Positions 9,525 through 21,085 of a stretch of DNA of 52,397 nt are shown in pieces. The stretch lies in NCBI GenBank assembly GCA_003427395.1, contig BFEA01000242.1, positions 1,591,716-1,644,112 on the forward strand. Direction: 5' to 3'. The stretch comes from Chara braunii. Lineage: Eukaryota > Streptophyta > Charophyceae > Charales > Characeae. Below the pieces are notes generated by a model. That model searched no databases, had not been told where the DNA came from, and saw nothing but the letters and a program-made list of their open reading frames with translations. Numbering within the stretch: position 1 is the stretch's first letter; every line of letters begins with the position of its first letter. Both the position numbers and the translations under genes were made by a program.

Positions 9525-10019
9525 CACCTGGCTCACGCCTTGGCCAGGTTGTCTGCCTCTTACAGTCCAATTCACAGTTTCTCGTATGCAGGAACGACGT
9601 AAGCAAGCTTTTGTCTCCCCTCGTCTTCAACTCCTTCCTCTTACTAACACTATCTCTCCTACACACTCTCTGCTAGCGCCTGCCTCTCATCCCTTGAGCA
9701 CGAGCATGCGGATAACGACTAAACGTCGACGATCACGATTATGACCGTAACGAAGTGCTGATCACGAAGATGAACGGAGAACATTCCGACTCACAAACTA
9801 GCACCACCCTCGTGAATGAGCAGGACAACTACCAGTGGCGACGAGAAGCAGCCTGTCGAGAGCCTCCATCCGCTACTCACCAAATGATCGAAGAGAGGAT
9901 GAGTCTTCCGCTAGAACATGGAAACATACACTCATTGGAGCTGCCTGCTAACACATAGCCCCATACCTCTGTCCGCCCTTTTGTTCACTTTTGCATCGCC
10001 GATTCTCGGTGGTAGGTTC

Positions 10020-10095
<76 letters not shown>

Positions 10096-10920
10096 GCCTT
10101 AAATCCATGCATGCACCTGGCTACCGGCCCAACCAGGTTCATTCAAGTCGAGGGAGGAGAGTTACGGACGTGATGAGCAGTACCCAGCAGAAAGCAAACC
10201 ATGGTCGGGTTGGCAGCTGCTTCTTGGAGTGAGGCAACGACCCTGATGTGCAGCGGCAACTTGAACCAAGTCTGAGACCACAACTGCACGTAACCATTAA
10301 CTCCACAGCTGAACTCTCGCTGTCTTCATCAATAGGATGAGCGAAAGTCTGAACCTACAACTAGGACGTGGGAGAATGCAGACATATCTGCCGCAATCTT
10401 TAGCCTCCCCTCTCCCTTTTCGATCAGGTATGTCCCTCACCCCATTCGCTTTTTCTCCCTCCCCACTCTCGAATCTTCTTCCTTCTCTTCCACTCCGCCC
10501 GCTTTTGTGTGAGCACCTCGCAGCCCCTACTAACTGTGCAGCCAAATCCGCTCACCTTTTCACCTATCCGAGCCTACTGTCTAAAGCGCATCACCTGAAA
10601 ACCTTCATTTCAAGTCTTCACTCCCCCGTTTTCGTTAAGGAACGGGCGAGATCTACCTTCTTCAAAGCGGCCATATCCAGCATCCCGTCACCTCCGCGCA
10701 CTATTTTTCTTCCCTAACTTCCCTTTCACAACTCTAACTCTAAAACTAACTCCACCATTGAACTCGCCCTGCTAAAAAACCTATATCCCGCATCTTTCCC
10801 CTCTCGAATCCATCGAGGATCGAGCGAGCCACACTCTTCTTCCCTCCGTGCCCACACTTGCGCCCGCCATCCTCGTTTTTGTCTTCAAAAGTACCTGGCG
10901 CCGATCTGCGTCCAGGTTCA
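9525..10920 (+). repeat. CT-rich array of ACCTGG-n12-CCAGGT hairpin modules
   Basis: Three modules share the plan (g)ACCTGG, 12-14 bases, CCAGGTT(C/G): 9526-9549, 10115-10138 and 10893-10917. Each stem is six perfect pairs. Spacers are C/T-rich. Modules in the long copies use other stem sequences (ATCCGG/CCGGAT, ACCCGG/CCGGGT). Confidence 0.65.
10022..10093. repeat. (CT)n microsatellite, ~35 units
   Basis: Uninterrupted CT dinucleotides. It explains the long Leu/Ser and Arg/Glu frames on the two strands here. Confidence 0.98.
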
Positions 10921-11035
10921 CTCTACTCTTCTGCCCTTCCCCTTGTCCTCCGGCTCTCCTCCTCCTCATCTTCTCTCCCTCACTTCTTTCCTCCCTCATG
11001 TCCTCGATGTGAACACAGTGCCTAGTAGCAGCTAA

Positions 11036-11087
11036 TCCGACAGTAGCCCGATTGAAAACTGAAGCTTCATAAAGCTTTGCTGTCGGA
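11036..11087. repeat. TCCGACAG inverted repeat (hairpin)
   Basis: TCCGACAG (11036-11043) and CTGTCGGA (11080-11087), with GAAGCTTCATAAAGC between. The arm matches the terminus of the TIR element at 7,374-7,838. Confidence 0.5.
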
Positions 11088-11178
11088 CTGCGTAGTCTTT
11101 AATACTCATCGTAGTGACTGCTGACCACGGCAACGAACACACCGGCTTTTGCTGGTCAAATCAAGTGCTACACACAGC

Positions 11179-11246
11179 CACCCTTGCCAAGGGGTCAGGC
11201 TAATATTCTCTGTATCGTTCCAGTTTTAACGGATGTCCCGAAGGAC
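11179..11246 (-). pseudogene. U6 snRNA-derived segment (antisense), copy 1
   Basis: Read on the minus strand this follows U6 snRNA from its 5' end: GTCCTTCGGGACATCCG, then TTAAAACTGGAACGATACAG, AGAATATTAGCC and a degraded CCCCTTGGCAAGGGTG. The 5' hairpin is the plant type, not the animal type. The 3' part of U6, including the poly-T end, is missing. It has no upstream USE or TATA element of a plant U6 gene, so this is a captured fragment. It is fused to the same flanking sequence as copies 2 and 3. Confidence 0.85.
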
Positions 11247-11321
11247 GCCCACAGCGTTGAGCCCCGCTGCCCACCCAACAGCTGAGCGGTTGGTGGAGTT
11301 CTGTTGTTCCACATTCAGTGG

Positions 11322-11380
11322 GGCCAGAACTTGAGCCGATTTTTCAACAGTTCTGTGCGTGCCAACTGAGTTGGCCCACC
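11322..11380 (-). mobile_element. tRNA-like module (family B)
   Basis: Minus strand: CCAACTCAGTTGGCACGC (A-box region), GAACTGTTGAAAAATCGG (anticodon-arm position), then AAGTTCTGGCCCC in place of the B box. It is the same module as 8,229-8,297 but more degraded. Confidence 0.5.
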
Positions 11381-11869
11381 TGAACCTTTGCCAACCTCGA
11401 AACCCACGCCTGGGCTGCATCCCAAACTGAAACCAAAGGGTTAATTCAAATAAGTAAACATCAAACAAAAATAAAATAAAATAAAACAGCAGAATGGGGA
11501 GGGGTTCCATGTGACCAGCTGGCTACCGCGGCGTGCCTCCCTACCGTGCCCTGGGCCGCTCCGCCCTGGCACAGTTCACCGTCTTTCGGGCCCCAACGGG
11601 CATGCTCAGGGCTTACTCACACTGCAGGTCCCCACGGCGTGGTCACACTGCAACCCCAACTTGAAATCTGCAAAAATATGCAGATTTGGGACGGGCAAAT
11701 TTGCGGTTTTGGGCATGGTTCAGGTCACACAATGCTGTACCTTTTCAGATGGGACACGGCCCTGGCCGTCTGCAGCAATGACAAATTGGCCCTTTGCTGG
11801 TCCCACAACACCATCCACAAGTTGCGCAAGAGTTCTTGTGAACGAATTTCCACCAATTCTCGAAGACAA

Positions 11870-11905
11870 AATAAACAATAAAAATAATAAAAATAATAAT
11901 ACAGA
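11870..11905. repeat. (AATAA)-rich tract
   Basis: Repeated AATAA/AATAAT words in an otherwise GC-rich stretch. Confidence 0.7.
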
Positions 11906-12180
11906 ATAGACATTTTTGCGGTCACCTCCAGCGGTGGCCACAATTTCCTTGGCCCTGCTGCTCCACAGGCCGCTGACAAAATGGGCACACCAATGGTGCA
12001 TCTGGGACTTCGGCAAAAATCTGCGCGACCAGTCTTGTCCCTCATGGGCCCCGATGGGCATGCTCCCACTCAGTTCCTACTGCAGATCGTGGTTGGTGGA
12101 CGCCGCATCTGTAGAAAGGCGCCCAATGCTCAGCTTTTCTTCCGTCTCGCGGCCAGTCACCCATTGGCTGTCATGCACAT

Positions 12181-12236
12181 TGACTTTCTCGGTCTGCGTT
12201 TCAACAATTCATGGGTGTATCAATCGAGCTACGCCC
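12181..12236 (-). mobile_element. tRNA-like module (family B)
   Basis: Minus strand: GCGTAGCTCGATTGATACAC, ATGAATTGTTGAAACGCAG. It keeps the A box and anticodon-arm words of the family. The B box is not recognisable. Confidence 0.45.
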
Positions 12237-12581
12237 GCCGGTCCCCACACACAACCCCGATGCCGACATTGGTGCCGCGTCCCTGGATCGGGACCGGCAA
12301 CTAGATTAAAGTGATAAAAATAACCATAAAAATGGAAATACAACCGTGCTTTTGGGGAAGGGAGACCGTCGGTGCCCCTTTTCAGTTCCTTCGACCGGGT
12401 CCACGAATGGGCCAGCCACAAAAACCGAAGGGGCCGGGCCCTTAACCCCTCGACACCTTCAACCGCTCCAATGTCCCATTAGCACCAGTCGCCGCCCTCG
12501 ATCCTCGTATCTCTGCCCTGAAAGTCCAATTGCTGTAACCAATAGTGTTATGCCCGAGGTTGGCATTGGCACTAGCAAAAG

Positions 12582-12596
12582 CCCATATAAACCGGT
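12582..12596 (+). promoter_or_regulatory. TATA-like box, CCATATAAACCGGTA
   Basis: The same word in the same place relative to the element end occurs at 28,108 (CCATATAAAGTGGTA) and, degraded, at 38,941 (CTAAATAAAGAGGTA). That makes transcription toward the GCCGACA end plausible. Confidence 0.4.
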
Positions 12597-13017
12597 ATCG
12601 CTACGCATACGGATCCGCTGCTCCAAGATCACTCCCTCAGCCTGTCAACTAAGTCCACGGTCGTCAACTTCCCACGTCCACCGCTCGGAGGTCCCTGCTC
12701 GCGTTCTATTCTCTCTCATAAGCTTCAATCACCGCCCAATAGCAACATTACTGCCTAATGACATCTTCCATATGAGTGCACAGGCACCATGGTTACTTCA
12801 ACATAAAGAAAAACCTTCCTTGTTTTTAGTCAAAAATCAAAATTTTGCCGGCGGAAACGCCGACTCTATAACATCAAAATAAAAATAATCACGCGCGCCT
12901 CAAAACTGCACGCTCACACACCCTTTACTTCCAGTCAACCATTCGGTCAGCGTGAATAAAAAGCAATCGCGACTTCGCACGATATACTAAAATTTTGAAC
13001 GAAACTTATTTTCTGTC

Positions 13018-13066
13018 ACTTGCAAAAACCAGGGCGGATACCCTTGTAAGGGTATTCGTGCCGACA
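13018..13066 (+). repeat. Conserved element end with hairpin, copy 1
   Basis: CACTTGCAAAAACCAGGGCG, then the perfect inverted repeat ATACCCTTGTAAGGGTAT, then TCGTGCCGACA. It is nearly identical to the ends at 28,526 and 39,427. After GCCGACA the three copies diverge, which fixes the end. Confidence 0.85.
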
Positions 13067-13226
13067 GTGGGGGAACCATCGGAAGTGGGGGGAGTGCCCC
13101 GGCCTGGGGAGGGAGGGAGGAGATGACTGGGACGGGTGAGTCGTTCGGGGGTTGGGCTCCTGATCATGCAACGAGGTTTGCCATGGGCATAGCACCCAGT
13201 GTTCGGGGTGGCAAGGGCACAGGGAA

Positions 13227-13896
13227 TCATTCAGCTCGGCGGTAGGACCACTGGTCATCCTGCATTGCCCAGTTTTTCCATCTAAGCTTCCCGTTGTTGT
13301 GCACTTCCGCCATCTTGCAATCGGGATTAAGCCAGTTGTCCCCAAAGGCAGCTATGGCCTTTCTCGTACTCTCCCCATCCTGGGTCGCTGCAAGTACCTG
13401 GGTGAGTTTTTTGCTGGCTTTACTCAGGTTTGCCCGTATGACTTCCAGTAGCTCTGCTTTGGCTTGGTGGACGTCGAAGGCAGCATCTTGTTGTTCCACG
13501 GAACACCTAATACGCCAGATTACCATGAGGGCTACCAATCTCATGTGGCTGAAAAAGTTCCGTTAGAAGGGTGTCCAGACCGGTGGCATATTTCTTTTTC
13601 TCCCCAATAGGATTAGATCAATGTCCCAGTGGAATGCAGAGTCTGTAAATGTGTGCCACATCGTGTTCCACCATTGCCACACTCAAGTCGCCATTGGTCA
13701 CGCAATAGGCAGTGTTCGAGATCCGCCCTTCGTGGTTGTGCGATCGGGCCGCAGTGAGCACATATTGGGGAGAGGATCCCAGCCTGTTCCAGGTTGGATC
13801 TTGTTACGATCCAAATTGACTCCGGTGTTGGGAGGCAGGGGTGAGTTATCTGCCATTGGAGGGCTTGGTGGGAGTGTGACGCTCAACCTCACAACC
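13227..13896 (-). pseudogene. LINE ORF2 C-terminal fragment (zf-RVT region)
   Basis: Minus-strand reading, shifting frame at least twice, gives ALQWQITHPCLPT, then ICAHCG with DLEHC (the C-x2-C and H/C half of zf-RVT). WNTMWHTFTDSAF and LVALMVIWRIRCSVEQQDAA follow. That is the same order as in the LINE at the left end of the window (QWQIKHRCLPT, WCKLC, VLWTIWRRRC). The longest open piece is 13227-13544. The fragment ends abruptly where the left LTR begins. Another LINE fragment in the same orientation abuts the outer end of the right LTR. Confidence 0.75.
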
Positions 13897-13898
13897 TG

Positions 13899-16177
13899 TG
13901 ATGCTTTCCGGTCGGAGTGTTTTGATTCACGGAAGGGCCCGAGAACAACAACCAAAATAGGATGTGCCAAGGATTTTTGGGAAAATTGAGTGCGGGGACA
14001 CAGACGAAACTAAAATCCCCCGTGTTGGTCCGACCTTAGTAAGAAGGGATCCGTCACCGCGCGATCTAAGGAAAAGAGCACGCGCGGGGTCTCACGACGA
14101 TGAGGAATTCAATCCAAAAAGTATCGTTGTACTTCCAATCGAGTCGTTGCCCTACATTTCAAATGAAAGGCGGAGGGCACACACGTGGTATCTTGTTTTC
14201 GGATGCCGCCGTTCACTACACAATTCTGAATCCGACGTGGAGGGCCTCAATCGAGTGACTCTCTCCTTATGTTCGTCCTCACCACGTGTGCGGTAATGGA
14301 AGCCTTTGGCTTGGTAACGCTCGGTACGACGATAGTCACTACACAGAGTGTTAGGCCAATGAGGTGCCACTGCCGCCCACGGGATGACAACCAACTCATT
14401 AAACGGCAACAACAACGAATAAGGCAGAAAATGCATATCGATAATTACGAATCCCGGACCAACGAATCCGGAGCACCGGGTCTCAGGTGGAAAGTAATAA
14501 CGCCCGCCGATCTTGGCGACGACTTCTCGTACGTCCCACTCGCAAACACCTGTCCTTTTCTCGTTGTACAGAAAAGGGCGCGGTGGAGATACGGGAAGTC
14601 GGCGCCCAGTCGGATTAGGGCGATCGGTCCACATGGCAAAAGAGCAAAGCACAAGATTCTTCCTAATCATCCATCTTTCATTCGATCAATCCAATCCCGC
14701 ATTCCACCAGATCCATCAACATGCTCACACAAGTCCTCAGGCGCAATCCGCTTTATGCACGTGTCAAAGTAGGAGGAGAGAAATCATCATAATTCATCTG
14801 TTGTAGCAGAAATATAACAGCAAGGAGGTGCAAGGGAGGCGAGACATAGGTCAGAAGAGAGAAGAAGGCAGAAGGTAATTACACACGGAAAGTAGGATGA
14901 CCTCGTCAAAAGATCTCGGCTTAAATGCCACGCGAACAGAACTCATGCTCGAAAACGAGACTTGAATAAAAAAGAGGCGCATCTGCCATAAAATTCTACT
15001 GTGGCCCCTAGCCATACATTCACTCAACTTCCAATTTCGAACCTCACATTGTCACTGACGATCCCTGCCGTCACGTGCTACGTTCACCATAGCGATCGTC
15101 ACCCCGCCGACTCGGTCTCTGCACGGTCTTGCCAGGATCCCACAGTCCCCCGAGCGATCCAGCGCACAATCGGCAAGACTGCAGTCATCTCATCGGGACT
15201 TTCCGACTTGCGTATCACATGCATCATCTAGCCACGGCTTCCCGGAAGTTGGCCGATCAGTTGAGAAAGAGTTTTTCGGGGGCGTTTGCGAAATTTATAG
15301 TTGCGGAAAAGAGAATCGATGCTAGGAAGGATTAAGACCGAGGTGGGGAGGGATAAGGGAAGACTCGGGGATAATCGTCCCAGGAAAGCTATGTCGATCC
15401 TTCGGAGCCCAGTCGTAGCCAATTAGAATCATCGTGTAATAGGAATATCCTTCTTACACGGCGCATCTCCTTAGCTAAAGGGGAGGAGGAGGAAATCGAC
15501 AGGGTATTCCGGCACGAGGTTTAGAGCGGGAAGAAGAAGAGCGTGAAGGATGGCGTGAAACGGAGCCAAGATTCAGACGATAAAGAAAGAGAAAAGACGC
15601 GCGAGGCGAGGGAGAGATGGAAAACGGTTACAGAGAGAGGAGCATGAGCGCGAACAAGGGAGCGTCGAAGGTAGCAAGGGCAGCGGGGAGGGGAGGTTCG
15701 CATGCATGGAGTCGACGTGGAGGCAAAAAGGGCACCGAAACAGTTACAGATAATTCAAAATTGAAAAGTACTATATCCGCGCGTGGAGCAAGCGCGGAAA
15801 AGAGTCTTATACCTATTCAGATTCACAGGAAAATTCCCAGAGTTTTCCAAGACAAAGTCGAGAACATTCATGCACAAGAAAGGACACGTCATGTTCCACT
15901 CATTTTGGAATTCCTAACCGTCGACCCAAATTCCTAGCTCGCTCGCTAAGGCGCACGTATTTCCCATGTATTTCCCGAATTGCAAAAGATGGAATTCCAA
16001 AAAGCGGCCCAAAAATGACGAAGTACCTAAGAAGGAGGGGCCTCCATGATTACGAACGATGCGTGTTAATTTATGGAAATACAAAAAGGGGTCTCTTCGG
16101 CCTGTTTGCAAGACAACAAAAATCTGAAAAAGAGGGGGGTTGGAATATGGCGCAGGTCCGGAAGTTGGCGCGTCACA
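13899..16177 (-). repeat. Left LTR (3' LTR) of the Ty3/gypsy element, ~2.28 kb
   Basis: This is a direct repeat of 41,300-43,596, starting near TGATGCTTTCCGG and ending at GCGCGTCACA on the plus strand (TG...CA). The first 100 bases are clearly alignable, and many of the differences are A/G and C/T changes. It contains long overlapping frames on both strands that are equally open in the other copy but differ at many residues, so I do not annotate them as genes. As the coding pieces run on the minus strand, this is the 3' LTR. No 5-bp target duplication is visible when its outer flank is compared with that of the right LTR. Confidence 0.75.
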
Positions 16178-16569
16178 TATGTGACTCTCAATGGGTTCCA
16201 AATTTATGCGATCTCCTGATTGCAAGCACGAGAGCTAGTTTACATGGCGGAGGGGGAGGAAGAGGGTGAGGGAATGAATGAGGAACCCAACGTATCAGAA
16301 ATGAACAAAATCTCATATTAGCACATGGTAGAGTACTGCCAGATTAAGCCAGAGTTTGTGTTGACGTCAGCTTCAATTGCAATACCCTCGTGATTCTTTT
16401 AGCTTCGGGAATCTCCACCATCCAGTCCTGCCATGTGCAATCTCCTGGCCTCTTTGATTGGCGGAGGCTGTCCAGGTGACGTCATCAAGGTGTCACCGGA
16501 TCCTGCCTGCCTCCGCTCGTCGCTTGAAGTCCGCCCGGCGGTAATTGACAAGAAGAGGGTTATGAGTGG
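16178..16569. other. No gene seen
   Basis: Sequence between the left LTR and the possible extra ORF. I could not find a clear polypurine tract next to the LTR edge at 16,177. Confidence 0.35.
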
Positions 16570-17740
16570 TATAGGTCACTCAACTGGGAGCGGAGGAAAG
16601 TAGTCGGATGCCTCGTCGCCAAGATCAACGAAGAGGACGATCCGATGTGCTCGAGGAAATCGGTGGTTGGGTCGGGAGAGGGAGAGAAGGTAGTCGGGAG
16701 AGGGAGAGAAGGTAGTCGGGGTATAGGGTAGGGATCGTGTGGAGGATATTCTCGCGCAGGGACTCATAGTCCTCTATCGCAGGAAAGGTCCCAGATATAA
16801 TGCAATACAACTCCATATGGTTGTACTGCCTCCATGCGACATTGAAGAGAAGGATGTTGAGAGGGAAGGAGGGGGGGCGATGAGGGAAGACTTGGCATAA
16901 GAGTTGCACGACGAAGTGGTGGTAAAAGAGTTGGTTGGCGAATATGCAGTAGGTTAGGGGGAATTCGACGTGGGGAAGAGGAGAAAAGGAAAGGTGATCA
17001 AGAAGGCAGCGGTAGATGGGACGAGGACGGAGCGTTAGTGCAAGGAGGAGGACAGGGACAAAGCGCGGAGGGGGCGGGTGAGGAGGGAGATGGTGAGCGA
17101 AAGCGGCGGCGCTGACGGGAGGATTTTGCACCAGCATGTCGACTGGCGGTGTCAAAAGGAACTTCGGGGTTCACAACGGATCCTCCTCGTGCGGCAGGGT
17201 GGTGCTCGAGCCGGGGGAGCATCCCGAGGCTCGGGCGCTGATACCTCCTCTTCTTCCTTCGTTGTCGACCTGGTCTCCGACTCTTCTTCCACTGATAGTC
17301 CCGAGATGGCTATGCGACCGGGGTCATCGTCTGATGGTACTTCTCCGTGTGCCCGATGAGCGTTTCAGACTTCGTCCCGGTCGGAATTATCCGGCACGAG
17401 GTCGTCCAGGTCCAAATAACACCAACTCGTAGGATCGTGGTCGCTCAAGTACTGGCCGAAATCTCCCGTGCAATTCACCTAAATTACTGTCAGCGTGAAC
17501 GTCCTCTCCAAAGTGACAGGCTCGGCTTGGCTCAGATCGCTTGGTTTGAAGGAGATGATGTTCGTCGGCAGATCGTCGACGAGCTGAGACAGGAAAGTGA
17601 GGCGCTCGTAGGCGACAGTCGCTCTACCTCCTTCAGCAATCTCCCCACAGAGAAGTCCGACTAAAGTGCTACAGGTCTCCGTCTCCGCCAGCCACAGTTG
17701 CGCTAACAGCAACGATATCTCGTCGTAAATCTGCAATTCT
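16570..17740 (-). pseudogene. Possible extra ORF downstream of integrase (unknown)
   Basis: The minus strand shows long open stretches in two frames (17736-17479, 17155-16625). They are broken by a TAG and a TGA that interrupt otherwise compositionally consistent sequence. The first part begins QIYDEISLLLAQLWLAETET and becomes acidic (LDLDDLVPDNSDRDEV, VEEESETRST). The second part is Pro- and hydrophobic-rich and then ends QYNHMELYCIISGTFPAIED. Its place, between integrase and the 3' LTR, is where some plant gypsy elements carry an extra or env-like ORF. I see no signal peptide or fusion motif and assign no function. Confidence 0.3.
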
Positions 17741-18427
17741 TGATTGCTATAGTATTATGTCCCATGGGCTTTCACTGTTAACATAGACACGCTGACCGCC
17801 GCGAATTGAGTCCACTTGCGGATGTAAGAAGGATGGAAGGGGGGGATCGGGACAGGGCGAATCTCCAAAGTTAGAAGGGGATCGGCCCAAGATGGCCAGA
17901 GAGTTGGAAGATCTGAAAGGAGGGAGAAGGTAGAGAGGCGATTAATCTGCGCAAAGGGTAAGGATGAAGAGAGGGAAGGGGATGAGCTGGGGGATCAGTG
18001 TTGCTAGTCTACAGAGAGAAAGTATCGATACACTCAGTCCCCACCACCTGTCTGTTTGGTCAGGCCAGCCGCTGCCGCCCATCTGATACCAACGTTTGCC
18101 CCCACTCATAAAGGCTCGTCGTGACCACCGCGTTACGTCGTTGCGAGCTGATAGTACACAGATCGCCACTGAAGGCGATGATCACCATCACGTCACTCTA
18201 ATTTGGTCGGGAGAATCGTTTGAACGCCGAAGCTTCCACCAAGATGACCACCACTCCCCGATCCGTTGAAATCGTTACCTCTGCCGCGGCATACCAGGCC
18301 CGGTGACTGAACAGTTGCGCAAACCGGAGGAGATTAGGACTGAGACGAGGATGCGAGACTTGGCGAAATTGCAACGAAGGTCAAGGCTGAAGAAGTTGTG
18401 GAGGAAGGGTCGTCTCAATGGTGAAAC
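17741..18427. other. pol 3' tail and non-coding sequence
   Basis: Minus-strand reading just beyond the integrase C-terminus stays partly open (18,300-18,427) but holds no chromodomain-like motif that I can see. The rest has no supported gene. Confidence 0.35.
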
Positions 18428-20690
18428 TCATGGCAAAGAGCGAGAAGAAGTTGTACTAGATGAAAGGGAGGAAGCAAGGTCTTCTTCTGGGCTGGAGGAA
18501 GAAGGTTGAGGCGAGATAGGGTCTTTAGAGGGTGGGAAAGGGCGAAGGTAGGAGGTATGGCAGACGATAGGAAGAGAGTTATGACTGTTGTCGGTCTCAG
18601 GAGCAATGCGCACAGTATTGGCTCTGTTAGGGCCGAGTTCCACAACGCGATAGCAGCCAAAAAACTCGGGAGCGAGTTTCTGGTCGCGTGCGCATTTACG
18701 TACCTGCACTAAGCCCCCTAACTTATACTGGAGTTGTGGGTCTGCATTCCCATTTCAGGCCTTGTAACTACGAACCCGCCTACCGTGGGCTAGCTCTGTC
18801 ATTTTCTGTCTTTTTCAGGCTAGCCTAGGGATAGTCTTTTCCATTAAATCTGCATACCGTTTAGCCTTGGCCTTGAGGGCCGACCGCATGTCCCTTCCTC
18901 CTTTTTCGGCATTTTTCGAGGCACTCTGATTGTCAACGCATGGAATACTATTGGTTCGAAGTTGAAAGGGGGTGAATCCGGTGGACTCGTGAGGGGTCGC
19001 TCGATGGATCCTGATGATCTGATTTACTATCTCAGGCCAAGGACGTGTGTCATTTGTCGCTAAGTTCTTGCGAAGAGCGGTCTTAATCATGCGATTTGCA
19101 TTCTCTGCTAGCCCATTGGACCGAGAGACGTGGGGAGTGGTGTGTCGGAGGGTAACGCCACGTCGCATCAGCAATTCCTCTACCTCGGCTTTGAATTCAG
19201 ACCCATTATCTGTTAGAATTTCTTTTGTATCCTGATGGGTATTGAGGAATCGGTGAACGTACGTAGCTATTTTTGAGGCCTTACGTGTTTTACAGGGGTA
19301 GACTTGGATATATTTTGAGAAGTGGTCAATTAACACCAATAGAATGAAATACTCACAACGATTGGGGTCAGGTGGCACGTCAATATCTGTCGTGTCCATA
19401 CTAACTCGCTGGAAAGGACGCGCCACTTTAGTCGGAACTATCGTATTCCGTCCTCGGAGGGGTGCACGATCGGCAGCACAGACTAAACAGTTGGCCACTA
19501 CGTGTCTAACATCGTCACGAATGTTGGACCAAAACCATCGATTCTTATCGATGGTCGCTTCGGTGACACGTATCGCAAAGTGAGCGGCTTGCTCCTCGTG
19601 TGCAGATTTGGTCCAGTCATATCGCTGAAATGGATGGGGAACCGTCAACCATAATCCCGATCCGTCTGTTTTACGTTTTTCCAGAAGACCGTTGATCCAA
19701 CGATAATCTCGTGACCTCTCGGTTGCTCGATGTTTGTCATGCTTAGTGAGATGGTCCAATGGTCTGCCAGCTAATTTTGCTAATAACATTTTATCCATCC
19801 ATACTTCGGCCCTTCGATATTTTTCGTCGTATTCGGGACCGTCAGTTTTGGTGGCCTCGAATCGAGTTCCTGTGGGAAGCTTGTCCGTTCGACACAGAGG
19901 GCACTTTCATGCCCTATTACTCATTCGGTATCGAACACACGCGCCATGCGCACAATTGACACTTGTGGCGCAATCTACCCAGTCAGTGAACCCAGACTCA
20001 TAGGGGTAGCAATCTACCCCATAAACCCATGAAATACATGTGCAGAAATAACATAACCTGTCAGGGAGATTAGCGAAAAAAAATTAATACGAAGGAGTGG
20101 GAACCAGGGGGCTGAGAGAAGAGGAAGAAGAGGTCGCCATTGTTCCGAGAGAGAGAGAGAGAGAACATATCCGCTTAATTCTTCAGGAGGATCTCCACCT
20201 TACCGTACGGGGGCTCATCCTTCAGTTCCGGATCGTGCTAAGGTGTCACTTCCTCACTTCTGGGTACTTTGTCGGGGCGATGCAGTCGTCTCAATTCGTC
20301 TGTGTTACCGTTTTTCTCGTGTTTCCGATGACGAATGCCAAAGTCAATGTTCTGCAACGTGGTAGCCCATCGTCCTATCATACCCGAGTAATCCTTGGAG
20401 TTCTTCAGGGCCAACAGTGGTTCATGGTCGGTCACCAATGTGAACTTCCGGCCATATAAGTAAGCCCGGAAGTGACTGATTCCCCACAACGCTGCATAGC
20501 ATTCTCCTGCTGGAGCGGAGTAGTTCCACTTGCAGGAGGGTACCGATTTAGACGCGTATTCCACCACGTGTTCCAGGCCATTAGGTTCCACCTGGGCCAA
20601 GATCGTCGAGATCGCCTCGGGCTGCCAATCGGTAATTAGAACAAAAGGTTTTTCCGGGTCCGGTCTTATGAGGATCGGGGCCGAGATGAG
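18428..20690 (-). pseudogene. Ty3/gypsy pol fragment: RNase H and integrase
   Basis: The 5' part (20690-20238) is an RT-linked RNase H: SAPILIRPDPEKPFVLITD, then PAGECYAALWGI and LVTDHEPLLAL supply the D, E, D residues. The usual DAS is DWQ. A frameshift leads to integrase (19798-18815). That has an HHCC-type zinc region (HEEQAAH, then CLVCAADR) and the catalytic triad as VSMDTTD, ILTDNGSEF and GLAENANRMIK. Two in-frame TGA stops follow (18815-18817 and about 18,751). The same frame continues at 18709-18428 with KLAPEFFGCYRVVE and HTSYLRPF, the GPY/F-type C-terminal domain of gypsy integrases. The piece is cut at 20,690 just upstream of RNase H, where an unrelated TATA-bearing block begins. 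Inactive. Confidence 0.92.
20147..20165. repeat. (GA)n short repeat
   Basis: Nine to ten GA units inside the decayed pol region between RNase H and integrase. Confidence 0.9.
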
Positions 20691-21050
20691 TATAAACCGC
20701 GCGGACACTGGGCCTGCTCATATCGACTCACGATGCAAAACGTACACAAGCAGTCGCAATGATGGCATGCTATGTAGTACCCATACTCACGCGGTCCTCG
20801 TTAATCTCGAGGGTCGTCTTCAACACTCAAGTGTCGGCCGACACGCGCCTTGGGGGTTAATCTCTCGACGTTGGACAACCGCCATGCGTTGTTGAAGACC
20901 ACACACCCTCTTCTGCACTCTGTGGAGAGTGGGTGGTACACAGGTCCATACCTGTAGTGCCGGCCGTTTCTTGCTGCCCTGGAGGTGAGTTCCACTCCGG
21001 GCCCGGACAGAAGTTAAGGGGTTTGACTTTGACGGTTGCCACGGATTGTC
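20691..21050 (+). repeat. TATA-bearing promoter-like block X, copy A
   Basis: It starts with GTATAAACC, then CTCATATCGACT, ATGCAAAACGTAC, GACACTCAAGTGTCGGC (with the palindrome GACACTCAAGTGTC) and CTTCTGCACTCTGTG, and ends TTTGACTTTGACGG. It matches 30,640-30,990 in the same orientation. It shares the TATA, CATACC or CATATC, and GCAATGATGGC words with the start of both long Z-U copies. I read it as LTR/U3-R-like promoter sequence. Confidence 0.6.
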
Positions 21051-21059
21051 GCATTGTTT

Positions 21060-21085
21060 GTGTTGTGTCGTGTTGTATGTGTGTG
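21060..21085. repeat. (GT)n-rich stretch
   Basis: GTGTGTGTGTGTGTGTG in block Y. The inverted copy near 30,570 has CACACACACA. Confidence 0.8.

Larger units (their letters stand above)
9500..13066 (+). mobile_element. Truncated Z-U composite repeat (third copy)
   Basis: Three landmarks appear in the same order and orientation as in the two long copies at 25.9-28.5 kb and 36.2-39.4 kb. First come CT-rich hairpin modules, then an antisense U6 fragment followed by ACAGCG..CCCCGC. After tRNA-like modules and a TATA-like box comes the conserved end TTGCAAAAACCAGGGCGGAT, the hairpin ATACCCTTGTAAGGGTAT and GCCGACA. The Z part (VNTR and AAACTTAT hairpins) is absent. The 5' limit is not sharp. No coding sequence is recognised inside. 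Confidence 0.65.

Noticed and set aside
12970-13005. Plus-strand words resembling the animal-type U6 5' part (ATATACTAAAATT..GAACGA)
   Set aside because: The equivalent positions in the two long copies do not show it, and the plant-type U6 is already present elsewhere in the unit. Probably chance.
14152-14670. 172-codon minus-strand frame in the left LTR, with an equivalent 139-codon frame (41,632-42,051) in the right LTR
   Set aside because: Both copies are open, but they differ at roughly one residue in six with many non-conservative changes. The opposite strand is equally open. This is what neutral drift of a GC-balanced LTR gives, so I do not call a gene.
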